Assembly (NCBI GenBank): GCA_964577205.1
Contig: CAZNYG010000033.1
Coordinates: 1 to 25,469, forward strand
DNA from: CAZNYG01 sp964577205
GTDB taxonomy: Bacteria; Elusimicrobiota; Endomicrobiia; Endomicrobiales; CAIRNS01
DNA: 25,469 bases
Direction of reading: 5' to 3'
How positions within the stretch are numbered: position 1 is the first letter of the stretch; each line of letters opens with the position of its first letter. The position numbers and the translations under genes were made by a program. Below are positions 8,140-14,686 of this stretch, in pieces. The notes below the pieces were generated by a model, which saw nothing but the letters and a program-made list of their open reading frames with translations, had not been told where the DNA came from and searched no databases.

Positions 8140-8152
8140 TCGATGTCCTTGT

Positions 8153-8869
8153 TTATCCGGTCCCGCCAAAACGGCGTTCGCGTTTCCGGTATTCATCTAT
8201 CGCCAGGTGCAGGTGTTCTTCGCTAAAATCCGGCCAGAGCACCGGTGACACGTACAGTTCGCTGTACGCCAGTTGCCACAGGAGAAAATTTGAAAGACGC
8301 ATTTCCCCGGACGTGCGTATGAAAAGGTCCGGATCAGGTATCTCTCCGGTGTCGAGATACTGCGAAAAAGAATCTTCCGTCAGCGGCTTTTCGCCGTCGC
8401 TTCTCCAGCGGCCGATGGCACGAATTATCTCGTTACGGCTTCCGTAATTCAGTGCCAGTATAAGCACCATACCCGTATTGCTCTTTGTCTTTTCTATCGC
8501 TTTTTCCAGCGTTTTCAGCGAGGCCTCGGGCAGTTTGGAACGGTCCCCGATCGAAAGAAGCCGGATATTGTTGCGCGTCATGACCGGCAGTTCTTTCAAA
8601 AGATAAGTCCGGAGTATCTGCATGAGACCCCGGACTTCCTCTTTCGGCCGCAGCCAGTTCTCGGTGGAAAAAGCGTAAAGTGTCAGGAACCCGATACCGG
8701 AGTTGCTGCATTCTTCAACTATACGTTTTACGGCGCTTACCCCGCGCTTGTGTCCCATGATTCGGGGATAGCCCCGTTTTTTCGCCCAGCGCCCGTTACC
8801 GTCCATCACTATGGCGATATGCCGGGGAAGCCTGGAATCGTCGGGAAGCGTCCGCTTTCTTTCTGGCAT
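8153..8869 (-). CDS. uppS: Isoprenyl transferase / undecaprenyl diphosphate synthase
   Basis: This cis-prenyltransferase condenses isopentenyl units to make undecaprenyl diphosphate, the lipid carrier used by MraY and MurG for peptidoglycan. The 238-residue protein shows the catalytic block HIAIVMDGNGRWA (Asp23), the FSTENWLRP region, and the C-terminal DLFIRTSGEMRLSNFLLWQLAYSE that binds the diphosphate end, written here only to identify the block. The start at 8867-8869 avoids overlap with the ferredoxin gene; an in-frame ATG at 8903-8905 gives 250 residues and overlaps it by 23 bp. Neither start has a clear ribosome-binding site, so the start is uncertain while the identity is not. Confidence 0.95.
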   Translation of the reverse strand: MPERKRTLPDDSRLPRHIAIVMDGNGRWAKKRGYPRIMGHKRGVSAVKRIVEECSNSGIGFLTLYAFSTENWLRPKEEVRGLMQILRTYLLKELPVMTRNNIRLLSIGDRSKLPEASLKTLEKAIEKTKSNTGMVLILALNYGSRNEIIRAIGRWRSDGEKPLTEDSFSQYLDTGEIPDPDLFIRTSGEMRLSNFLLWQLAYSELYVSPVLWPDFSEEHLHLAIDEYRKRERRFGGTG

Positions 8870-8882
8870 AGCGAATACGCTA

Positions 8883-9059
8883 CTATTTGTCGCCGCTGAT
8901 GGCACTGACCGGACAAGCGTCGGAACACGCTCCGCAATCAGTGCATTTCGCGGGGTCTATCTGATATTTGTCCCCGGACTGGCTTATGGCCGATACCGGG
9001 CAGCTGCTCTCGCAGACTCCGCATCCCGCGCATGTTTCCTGATCGATCTTGAACGCCAT
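8883..9059 (-). CDS. Small 2[4Fe-4S] ferredoxin
   Basis: This 58-residue electron carrier has two classical cluster motifs of the Cx2Cx2Cx3CP type: Cys10, 13, 16, 20 and Cys39, 42, 45, 49, each followed by PVSAI. Length and spacing match clostridial-type ferredoxins. The start at 9057-9059 (MAFKIDQETC) is fixed by a strong GGAGG seven nt upstream; the frame stays open upstream but without a good start. The gene lies between frr and uppS, within the same run as dxr and ispG. IspG needs low-potential electrons, so a dedicated donor role is a reasonable inference; any other ferredoxin-dependent enzyme remains possible. Confidence 0.93.
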   Translation of the reverse strand: MAFKIDQETCAGCGVCESSCPVSAISQSGDKYQIDPAKCTDCGACSDACPVSAISGDK

Positions 9060-9133
9060 GGTGGTTCCTCCCTGTTGTGTTGTTCCAGCCAACCCTGCAG
9101 CCGGATATTTAAATACGCTTTCTGCCACTCGCC

Positions 9134-9694
9134 CTATACTTCCATTATTTCTTTCTCTTTCAGTGCGATCAGTTCGTCGATCCTGTGTATATAGGCATCC
9201 GTCAGCTTCTGAGAGTCCTCTTCGGCCTTCTTTCTTTCGTCTTCCGTCATTTTCTTTTCTTTTTCCGCTTTCTTTATCGATTCGACCACCTGGCGGCGCT
9301 CGTTGCGGATCGCTACCTTGAACTCTTCAGCCATCTTATGCACCAGTTTAGTCAATTCCTTTCGACGGTCTTCTGTAAGGGAAGGGAGCGAAAGGCGGAT
9401 GATCCTTCCGTCGTTGGCCGGGGTCAGGCCGAGCTCCGATTTCAGTATCGCTTTTTCGATCGTGCCGATGATGGATATGTCCCAGGGCCGTATTTCGATG
9501 GTCCGGGCGTCAGGCACTCCGAGGTTTGCCACCTGGTTCAGCGGAAGCATGGTACCGTAGCTTTCGACCCGTATGCCTTCGACAAGGGCGGTGCTGGCGC
9601 GTCCCGTCCTCAACGCCGCGAAATCCCCCTTGACCTTTTCAATGGTCCTTTTCATCGGCTCTTCGCCGGCTGCGATCAGTTCCTTTGATAACAT
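9134..9694 (-). CDS. frr: Ribosome recycling factor
   Basis: RRF, with EF-G, splits post-termination ribosomes. The 186-residue length is essentially that of E. coli RRF (185). Recognisable blocks are the N-terminal helix with KVKGDFAALRTGRAS, the hinge and beta domain with GTMLPLNQVANLGVPDARTI, the segment IRLSLPSLTEDRRKELTKL, and the long C-terminal helix ending ALKEKEIMEV. These are quoted in short pieces to identify the family. The ATG at 9692-9694 has GGGGAGGG 7 nt upstream. A 142-bp spacer with a 9-bp hairpin separates it from pyrH. Confidence 0.97.
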   Translation of the reverse strand: MLSKELIAAGEEPMKRTIEKVKGDFAALRTGRASTALVEGIRVESYGTMLPLNQVANLGVPDARTIEIRPWDISIIGTIEKAILKSELGLTPANDGRIIRLSLPSLTEDRRKELTKLVHKMAEEFKVAIRNERRQVVESIKKAEKEKKMTEDERKKAEEDSQKLTDAYIHRIDELIALKEKEIMEV

Positions 9695-9709
9695 ATGCTT
9701 TCCCTCCCC

Positions 9710-9730
9710 GCGATTTGCCCTGCAAATCGC
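9710..9730 (-). promoter_or_regulatory. 9-bp hairpin directly upstream of the frr ribosome-binding site
   Basis: GCGATTTGC (9710-9718) and GCAAATCGC (9722-9730) form a perfect 9-bp stem closed by a CCT triloop (or 8 bp with a 5-nt loop). In the mRNA the stem ends immediately before the purine-rich GGGGAGGG that serves frr. No T-run follows, so it is not an intrinsic terminator. It may mark an RNA-processing site or influence translation of frr. The rest of the 142-bp pyrH-frr spacer (9695-9836) is AT-rich with no promoter I would defend. Confidence 0.55.
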
Positions 9731-9836
9731 AGAGCGATATAAAATTGAGCAATAGAGAATAGCTCATTTGCGACATTTTATTCAGCGTTCTACTCTCTTC
9801 TGTCAGCTCTCAAGATCTTCGAATGCCATGTATTTG

Positions 9837-10535
9837 TTACTTATGAACCAGGGTACCTGTCTGCGTGTTCTCCATGACCCGCGCTGTATTGCCGGGGACA
9901 TGAAAATCGAAGACGATTATATTGATGCCGTTGTCGCGGCACAGTGCGAAAGCCGCCGCGTCCATGATCTTCAGATCGTGCTTCAGCGCGTCATCGAACC
10001 TCAGTTCGGTAAAACGCTTTGCGTCAGGGTCTTTTTTCGGATCGGCGCTGTAAACACCGTCAACCTGCGTCGCTTTGAGCACGACATCGGCGCTTATCTC
10101 CGACGCTCTCAGAGCGGCTGTCGTGTCTGTCGTAAAGAACGGGTTCCCCGTTCCTCCCGCGCAGATAACGACGCTTCCGCCGTCAAGCTCGCGGACCGCC
10201 CTGTCCCGGGTGAACCGTTCCGCGATGCCTCCCAGCTCAAAAGCGCTGAGAACGACCGCGCGTATACCCCGGGAGCGCAAAGCGTCGCACAGAGCGATCG
10301 CGTTCATGACCGTTGCCAGCATTCCCATGTGGTCCGCGGCCACCCGGTTAAGGGACTTCCCCGCGCCGCGCCACAGATTTCCGGCGCCTGTCACCACGGC
10401 CAGCTGCACGCCGCTCTTTACCAGCGGTTCTATCTCTCCGGCGACTATTTCAAGCGATGCCACATCGATACCGGAACCGCTTTTACCCGAAAGAACCTCT
10501 CCGGACAGCTTCAGCAGAACCCGACGGAATTTCAT
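9837..10535 (-). CDS. pyrH: UMP kinase
   Basis: Bacterial UMP kinase phosphorylates UMP to UDP and belongs to the amino-acid kinase superfamily, acting as a hexamer. The 232-residue sequence has the N-terminal phosphate-binding strand (RRVLLKLSGEVL), the GAGNLWRGA loop, the DHMGMLATVMNAIAL helix typical of PyrH, and the nucleotide-binding GTGNPFFTTDTTAALRA. The start at 10533-10535 follows the tsf stop by 7 bp; a GGAGAGGAA stretch inside the end of tsf can serve as its ribosome-binding site. rpsB-tsf-pyrH-frr is a widely conserved order. Confidence 0.97.
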   Translation of the reverse strand: MKFRRVLLKLSGEVLSGKSGSGIDVASLEIVAGEIEPLVKSGVQLAVVTGAGNLWRGAGKSLNRVAADHMGMLATVMNAIALCDALRSRGIRAVVLSAFELGGIAERFTRDRAVRELDGGSVVICAGGTGNPFFTTDTTAALRASEISADVVLKATQVDGVYSADPKKDPDAKRFTELRFDDALKHDLKIMDAAAFALCRDNGINIIVFDFHVPGNTARVMENTQTGTLVHK

Positions 10536-10542
10536 TGAGTTT

Positions 10543-11142
10543 TTATTCCTCTCCGACCCGGAAGCGTGCGAACCGGCGCACAACGATGTTCTCGCCGATC
10601 TTGGCGATCGCGTTGGTCACAAGGTCCTTTATCTTTTCCTTGCCGCTTGAGTCGCGGATATAGGGCTGGTCCATGAGGCAGACCTGAGTATAGAATTTGT
10701 CAAGTTTGCCGAGAATGATCTTTTCAAGGACGGCCTCGGGCTTTTTTTCTTCCTTCAGCTGGACCTTGTAGATCTCTTTTTCCTTTTCGATGACTTCCGC
10801 AGGCACCTGTTCACGGGTCACGTAGAGCGGGTTGGCTGCCGCGACCTGCATCGCGATCTCTTTCACCAGTCCCTGAAAGTCTTCCGTACGGGCGACAAAA
10901 TCCGTTTCGCAGTTCACTTCGACAAGCACGCCGAGTTTCCCGCCCACGTGGATGTACGAATAGACCAGCCCTTCTTTCGCCGAACGTTCCGCTTTCTTCA
11001 CAGCCGTCGCGATGCCTTTTTCGCGGAGTATCTGGACCGCTTTATCAAGATCGTCCTTGGACTGCGACAGGGCGTTACGGCAATCGACTATCCCCGCGCC
11101 GGTCATTGACCGGAGTTTCTGTATCAATTCGGTAGAACTCAT
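10543..11142 (-). CDS. tsf: Translation elongation factor Ts (short form)
   Basis: EF-Ts is the nucleotide exchange factor of EF-Tu. The protein is 199 residues, the compact form known from several phyla, rather than the ~280-residue E. coli type with a longer dimerization region. The UBA-like N-terminus with LRSMTGAGIVDCRNAL and the exchange-core block VEVNCETDFVAR are clear. The ATG at 11140-11142 overlaps the rpsB stop by 4 bp (ATGA), consistent with translational coupling. Confidence 0.97.
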   Translation of the reverse strand: MSSTELIQKLRSMTGAGIVDCRNALSQSKDDLDKAVQILREKGIATAVKKAERSAKEGLVYSYIHVGGKLGVLVEVNCETDFVARTEDFQGLVKEIAMQVAAANPLYVTREQVPAEVIEKEKEIYKVQLKEEKKPEAVLEKIILGKLDKFYTQVCLMDQPYIRDSSGKEKIKDLVTNAIAKIGENIVVRRFARFRVGEE

Positions 11143-11945
11143 TGGCCTGTTACCTCGCTTTCACTGGTTTTTTCAACTGCTTCCACCGCGACGGGCGCCT
11201 CAGGGACGGGGGCTTCGCCCGCGGGGATTTCGGCTTTCGCGGCCGCTTCCTCTTTCTTGTTCGCCATGCCTTTGCCTTCGACAACGGCGTCGGCGACAAT
11301 GGAACAGAAGAGTTTCACGGCGCGGATCGCGTCGTCATTGCCAGGGATGGGAAAATCAACGGCGTCCGGATCGCAGTTCGTATCGCAGACCGCGACGATC
11401 GGAATGCCAAGTTTGCGGGCTTCGCTGACGGCCGTCGTCTCTTCAGAAGGATCGACGATGAAAAGCAGCCCGGGCAGCTTGCTCATGTCCTTGATTCCGG
11501 ACAGGTATTTTTCAAGTCGTGCGCGTTCTTTTTCGCGCTTTGACTCCTCTTTTTTTGAAAGGACATCGAACAGCCCGTCCGCTTTCATCTTATCGAGCTC
11601 GCGCAGGCGTCCGATCGATTTCTTGAGCGTCTCATAGTTGGTCAGCGTACCGCCGAGCCACCGTTCGCTCACGAAAAATGCCCCGCAGCGGGTCGCTTCT
11701 TCGCGCACCGGGATCTGTGCCTGTTTCTTGGTGCCGACGAAAAGGACGGTCCTCCCCTCAAGAACTGAGTCACGGATGACTTTGTAGGTCTTTTTGAGCT
11801 CTTTTACGGTTTTCTGAAGATCGATGATGTGGATCTTGTTGCGAGTGCCGAAAATGTACTTTGCCATCTTCGGGTTCCAGCGGCGGGTCTGATGTCCGAA
11901 ATGGACACCGGCTTCCAGCAGGGACTTCATGGAAATGTTGGCCAT
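11139..11945 (-). CDS. rpsB: 30S ribosomal protein S2
   Basis: S2 is a late-assembling small-subunit protein on the solvent side. The 268-residue protein has the standard core: MKSLLEAGVHFGHQTRRWNP near the start, KYIFGTRNKIHIIDLQKT, RWLGGTLTNYETLKKSI and PIVAVCDTNCDPDAVDFPIPGNDDA in the nucleotide-fold-like core. These are partial quotations to mark family blocks. After about residue 225 comes an Ala/Glu/Pro-rich, probably disordered tail, which is common in this family. The start at 11943-11945 is chosen by family alignment and an AAAGGAGG upstream; the frame stays open further upstream through the leader. It is the first gene of the long region C unit. Confidence 0.98.
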   Translation of the reverse strand: MANISMKSLLEAGVHFGHQTRRWNPKMAKYIFGTRNKIHIIDLQKTVKELKKTYKVIRDSVLEGRTVLFVGTKKQAQIPVREEATRCGAFFVSERWLGGTLTNYETLKKSIGRLRELDKMKADGLFDVLSKKEESKREKERARLEKYLSGIKDMSKLPGLLFIVDPSEETTAVSEARKLGIPIVAVCDTNCDPDAVDFPIPGNDDAIRAVKLFCSIVADAVVEGKGMANKKEEAAAKAEIPAGEAPVPEAPVAVEAVEKTSESEVTGQ

Positions 11946-11955
11946 ACCTGTACTG

Positions 11956-11963
11956 CCTCCTTT
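11956..11963 (-). promoter_or_regulatory. Ribosome-binding site of rpsB
   Basis: The minus strand reads AAAGGAGG, a full anti-16S match, 10 nt before the rpsB ATG. It decides between this start and the upstream extension of the open frame. Confidence 0.8.
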
Positions 11964-11971
11964 GGTTTTTT

Positions 11972-12039
11972 GTCCCGCTTCCGAGGGACCCTCCACTCCC
12001 TTCAGCTCCCGCCGGCCCCGCAAAAGCGGGGACCCCGGC
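11972..12039 (-). promoter_or_regulatory. Structured rpsB leader with two hairpins
   Basis: The inferred rpsB 5' leader is about 120 nt. It contains a strong hairpin, CCCCGC (12016-12021) with GCGGGG (12026-12031) around a tetraloop. GCCGG/CCGGC (12011-12015 and 12035-12039) extends the stem past a 3-nt bulge. A second, smaller hairpin is GTCCC (11972-11976) with GGGAC (11985-11989), just before an A-run and the ribosome-binding site. Ribosomal-protein leaders, including rpsB leaders in other bacteria, are often feedback-regulated by the encoded protein. Whether this one binds S2 is inference; a dispersed palindromic repeat is the alternative. Confidence 0.5.
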
Positions 12040-12074
12040 AGAAATCCGGAAGTGTGTGAAGTGTACGATCCCGT

Positions 12075-12103
12075 TCATTGTAACAAATATTCGTGCTCAT
12101 TTC
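12075..12103 (-). promoter_or_regulatory. Near-consensus sigma70-type promoter for the rpsB operon
   Basis: On the minus strand, TTGAAA (plus-strand 12098-12103, 5/6 match) and TACAAT (12075-12080, 5/6 match) are separated by exactly 17 bp. Transcription would start near 12068, giving a leader of roughly 120 nt before rpsB. It lies back-to-back with the promoter at 12159-12187. Confidence 0.8.
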
Positions 12104-12158
12104 AATATCCCCGCAAGCGGCCACGCCACCCACCGCACCACCACTGACTTCGTGTTCA

Positions 12159-12187
12159 TTGACCGCGTTCCCGATAAATGTTAGAAT
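12159..12187 (+). promoter_or_regulatory. Near-consensus sigma70-type promoter for the exported coiled-coil protein gene
   Basis: TTGACC (12159-12164, 5/6) and TAGAAT (12182-12187, 5/6) are separated by exactly 17 bp. The start would fall near 12194, about 30 nt before the ATG at 12225, leaving room for the AAGGGAG ribosome-binding site. The region between the two divergent -35 boxes is about 55 bp. Confidence 0.8.
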
Positions 12188-12224
12188 CAACCTGAGTAAA
12201 TCTGATACAAAGGGAGCGCACGCT

Positions 12225-12767
12225 ATGAAACGCTGTATAGCAGTAATCGCGGCCATCACTTTTTTGACGGGCCTTACGCCGTTGACGGCCGAAGAGAACG
12301 CGGCCACGGCCGCTTCTGAAGTCCTGGCCCCTTCCGAAGCCCCCTCGGCGATCCCGGCCGTTGAAACGCCCGTTGATCCGTCCGTTGAACCGGCAGCAGT
12401 GCCGGCAGCCGCTGAAACTGTAGTGCCTTACGGTGAAACACGCTCGAACGAAGTCCAGCTCAGGAACGCTGAGGGCAAAGATAAGCGCGAGATCAAAAAG
12501 CTTGAAGCGGAAAAAGCGAGAGCGCGGAAAGCCGAGTTGAAACGCATCGAAAAGGAAAAAAAGACGGCGCTGAAGCAGGAGATGAAGCAGGCTAAACAGC
12601 AGCATAAAGAGGAAATGAAAAGGATCAAGAAAGAAAGGGAAGAGAAGGAAAAAGTTGAACTGAACAGGATCAGGGAGAACAAACTGGACGAATTGAATGA
12701 AATGGAGAAAGCCAGGAAGAAGGAATTGAAGCAGGAAATGAAAAAATTGAAAAAAGAAATGAAATAG
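12225..12767 (+). CDS. Exported Ala/Pro/Glu-rich protein with Lys/Glu-rich coiled coil, function unknown
   Basis: I do not recognise the family. The 180-residue protein starts with a probable Sec signal peptide (residues 1-22, MKRCIAVIAAITFLTGLTPLTA, cleavage after TA). Then comes a low-complexity Ala/Pro/Val/Glu segment (about 24-66) and, from about residue 85 to the end, a highly charged Lys/Glu/Arg/Met stretch likely to form one long helix or coiled coil. The start is set by AAGGGAG 8 nt upstream. The open frame extends further upstream but through the promoter. It is the only plus-strand gene here, with its own promoter and a terminator right after the stop. A periplasmic or envelope-associated structural role is a guess; the composition is too simple to assign homology safely. 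Confidence 0.8.
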   Translation: MKRCIAVIAAITFLTGLTPLTAEENAATAASEVLAPSEAPSAIPAVETPVDPSVEPAAVPAAAETVVPYGETRSNEVQLRNAEGKDKREIKKLEAEKARARKAELKRIEKEKKTALKQEMKQAKQQHKEEMKRIKKEREEKEKVELNRIRENKLDELNEMEKARKKELKQEMKKLKKEMK

Positions 12768-12780
12768 CAAATATTTTTTC

Positions 12781-12832
12781 AAAAAGGCCGGTGAAAGCGT
12801 CCCCGAACGGAACGCTCCACCGGCTTTTTTTT
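12781..12832. terminator. Strong bidirectional intrinsic terminator
   Basis: GCCGGTG (12787-12793) pairs with CACCGGC (12818-12824), and an inner AGCGT (12796-12800) pairs with ACGCT (12812-12816). Eight Ts follow on the plus strand (12825-12832). On the minus strand the same stem is followed by TTTTTGAAAAAAT. It lies between two converging genes, 19 bp after the coiled-coil gene and about 40 bp after the membrane-protein gene, and can stop transcription from both sides. Confidence 0.9.
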
Positions 12833-12863
12833 AAGCAAGGCCGGGGGCAACTATTTTAGCGGA

Positions 12864-14000
12864 TCAGTTCTCGTTTCCCGCTTCAAGAGTAACGAAGAAA
12901 GCGGCGAGAGTGCTGAGGACGTTTTTCATAGTTTTGGGGCGGACGTGTGTCAGTTTTTCCCAGACGACCGGGATAAAGGACAGCGACAGCGAAAGAAGGC
13001 GGGGTATCCTTTCAACCGAGAAGTGGAACAATTTTAAAGGAGCGAGCACCCACGCGAGTTCCCGGGACAGCGTGCGGGGGTCGGTCAATCCGATCCAGAT
13101 GCTGATCATGATCAGGAATATCAGCCGCAGAGAGAAAAGTATGCCCTGATGGACCCCGACGCTTGAGACAGTTATCCATCCCCAGTGCCAGTAAATGTTC
13201 CCTTTCACGGTGAACAGTACCGGCAGGACAAAGCTGAAGAGGATCGCTCCCCACAGCCGGAAAAGGCGGGTCAGTTGCAGCGTATGTCCGTACATGTGGA
13301 TAAGGACGATCACCAGTACGATGAGCCCGATGTAGATGAGCGTGCTTGCCCAGAAGATCGTGCTCGCGACCATGGCCAGCGCCGCGACGAGTTTCAGCTT
13401 GTCTTTCAGCTCCGGAGGCCCGGGATCATCCTTCTCTTCCCTGAAGGCGATGTCACGGAAACTTTTGCGGGACTTTTCAAGCGTCATGCGCTCGATGGCG
13501 AATTTCCCCGCCCTGCCCACCGCGTAGCCCATTATGGCGGACGCGATTACGGCTATCGGCGACAGGACGAACACGCCTTTATGCGGGATGAGCCAGTAGT
13601 AGGTGACAAGTATCTGCGAAACGCTGTGGCCAAGCAGCCCCGCGACACCTGTCGCTACGACCGGCAGCGGGTTGCGCCTCCTGAAGACGTGATGGACCGA
13701 GGCCATTACGACGAAACAACCCAGCGATCCCGACAGCGTAAGGAACAGGCCCGGCGAAAGGAAGGTGCCGTTGGTCATGCTCGCGACCAGCGGCTGGAAC
13801 AGCGCGATCTCGAACGCGGCCTGCGGCCCGAACATGACGAGGCCGATCAGCGTGCTGATATTCGCGACGCCCATGCGCAGGCCGGGGATGGGGATCGGGA
13901 TGAAATATTCGGCGATCTGAAGAGCGCTGCCGCAGGCGATAAGAAAAGCTATCTGGGCTATATTGTATTTTTTCAGGTGTAAAACGGTGTCAGGTGTCAT
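12864..14000 (-). CDS. Membrane protein fusing a Gx-transporter (S-component-like) domain to an EcfT/CbiQ-like domain
   Basis: This 378-residue membrane protein appears to have two parts. Residues 12-168 resemble the Gx transporter family (Pfam Hpre_diP_synt_I, often misannotated as heptaprenyl diphosphate synthase component I), including PGLRMGVANISTLIGLVMFGP, quoted to mark the block. A charged cytoplasmic linker (about 170-202) follows. Residues 203-365 resemble the EcfT/CbiQ transmembrane subunit of ECF transporters, with the LRLIFLIMISIWIGLTDPRTL, ELAWVLAPLK and LLSLSLSFIPVVWEK blocks. The C-terminal coupling motif expected as AxARG is degenerate (THVRPKTMKN). No ABC ATPase is in the window. 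It is the last gene of the surE unit; substrate unknown. Domain calls are from memory of the families, not a search. Confidence 0.75.
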   Translation of the reverse strand: MTPDTVLHLKKYNIAQIAFLIACGSALQIAEYFIPIPIPGLRMGVANISTLIGLVMFGPQAAFEIALFQPLVASMTNGTFLSPGLFLTLSGSLGCFVVMASVHHVFRRRNPLPVVATGVAGLLGHSVSQILVTYYWLIPHKGVFVLSPIAVIASAIMGYAVGRAGKFAIERMTLEKSRKSFRDIAFREEKDDPGPPELKDKLKLVAALAMVASTIFWASTLIYIGLIVLVIVLIHMYGHTLQLTRLFRLWGAILFSFVLPVLFTVKGNIYWHWGWITVSSVGVHQGILFSLRLIFLIMISIWIGLTDPRTLSRELAWVLAPLKLFHFSVERIPRLLSLSLSFIPVVWEKLTHVRPKTMKNVLSTLAAFFVTLEAGNEN

Positions 14001-14038
14001 ATTCGATAAAATTTTGTCCGCGTGTTATCCCGCGCTTC

Positions 14039-14677
14039 TTAGAATCCCAGGTGTTCGTCTACGAGGATTACATGGAACTCGGTATATGCCGGGCGCTTTC
14101 GCAGTGTGACGGCGATGTTGCAGATCCTCTGCGGGGATGAACAATCAGCGCAGGCGCCGGTCGTCGCGCAGGGAGTGGAAAGGCCGAGCCGGTGTGCGTT
14201 TGCCGGGCCCGCCAGGGACCTTACTCTCGCATCGGCGGATCCTTCATCCTCCGCTATCTTGTTCCTGCCGGCAACGACGATCACCTTTTTGGGGCCGAAC
14301 ATCACGCCTGCCGCCCTGTTGCCGATCTTGTCGACAAAAAACAGTTTACCATCCTTCGTCACGGCATTCGGGCTCGCCATGAAAACGTCGGCAAGGAGCG
14401 CTCTGCGCCGTACCTCCAGGATCTCTTCGGGATTCATGCCGGGTTTCTGTCCGATGACCGGTTGTTTCCTCGCGGCCAGCGCGGCATCGATGCCAAGGTC
14501 TTTCAGCGTCTGCGAGCCGCCGAAACCGACTGTTTCCCCCTCCTTCACGATGGCAAGGATCTCGATCAGCGCGGCTTCTTTCGTCGAGACGTTATGCACC
14601 TGGAACAGGTTCTCTTCCAGTGCGTTCTCCGTCTGTTTCAGGATCGTCACATCATGCCAGTTGAGGTGTTCGTTCAT
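14039..14677 (-). CDS. LUD-domain (DUF162, LutC/YkgG-like) protein with four clustered cysteines
   Basis: The 212-residue protein matches the LUD domain found in lactate-utilisation proteins LutB/LutC. An N-terminal segment leads into EGETVGFGGSQTLKDLGI (about 46-63, phosphosugar-isomerase-like fold). DVFMASPNAVTKDGKLFFVD (about 97-116) and KVIVVAGRNKI (about 131-141) follow. Near the C-terminus are Cys170, Cys176, Cys179 and Cys186 (C-x5-C-x2-C-x6-C), which could bind a metal or Fe-S cluster. No lutA or lutB is present, so a lactate role is not supported. The gene follows the nitroreductase gene by 9 bp. Confidence 0.85.
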   Translation of the reverse strand: MNEHLNWHDVTILKQTENALEENLFQVHNVSTKEAALIEILAIVKEGETVGFGGSQTLKDLGIDAALAARKQPVIGQKPGMNPEEILEVRRRALLADVFMASPNAVTKDGKLFFVDKIGNRAAGVMFGPKKVIVVAGRNKIAEDEGSADARVRSLAGPANAHRLGLSTPCATTGACADCSSPQRICNIAVTLRKRPAYTEFHVILVDEHLGF

Positions 14678-14686
14678 GACAGCTCC

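Noticed and set aside
9720..9800. A pyrH-frr internal promoter from the AT-rich segment (TAAAAT, TTATAT)
   Set aside because: The only good -35-like word (CTGACA) is 20 bp from TAAAAT, and other combinations are worse; spacing is outside the normal range.
13185..13982. Long plus-strand open frame opposite the Gx-EcfT fusion gene
   Set aside because: It encodes an Arg/Asp/Gln-rich sequence with no family resemblance and mirrors the codon pattern of the real minus-strand gene; no ribosome-binding site or promoter supports it.
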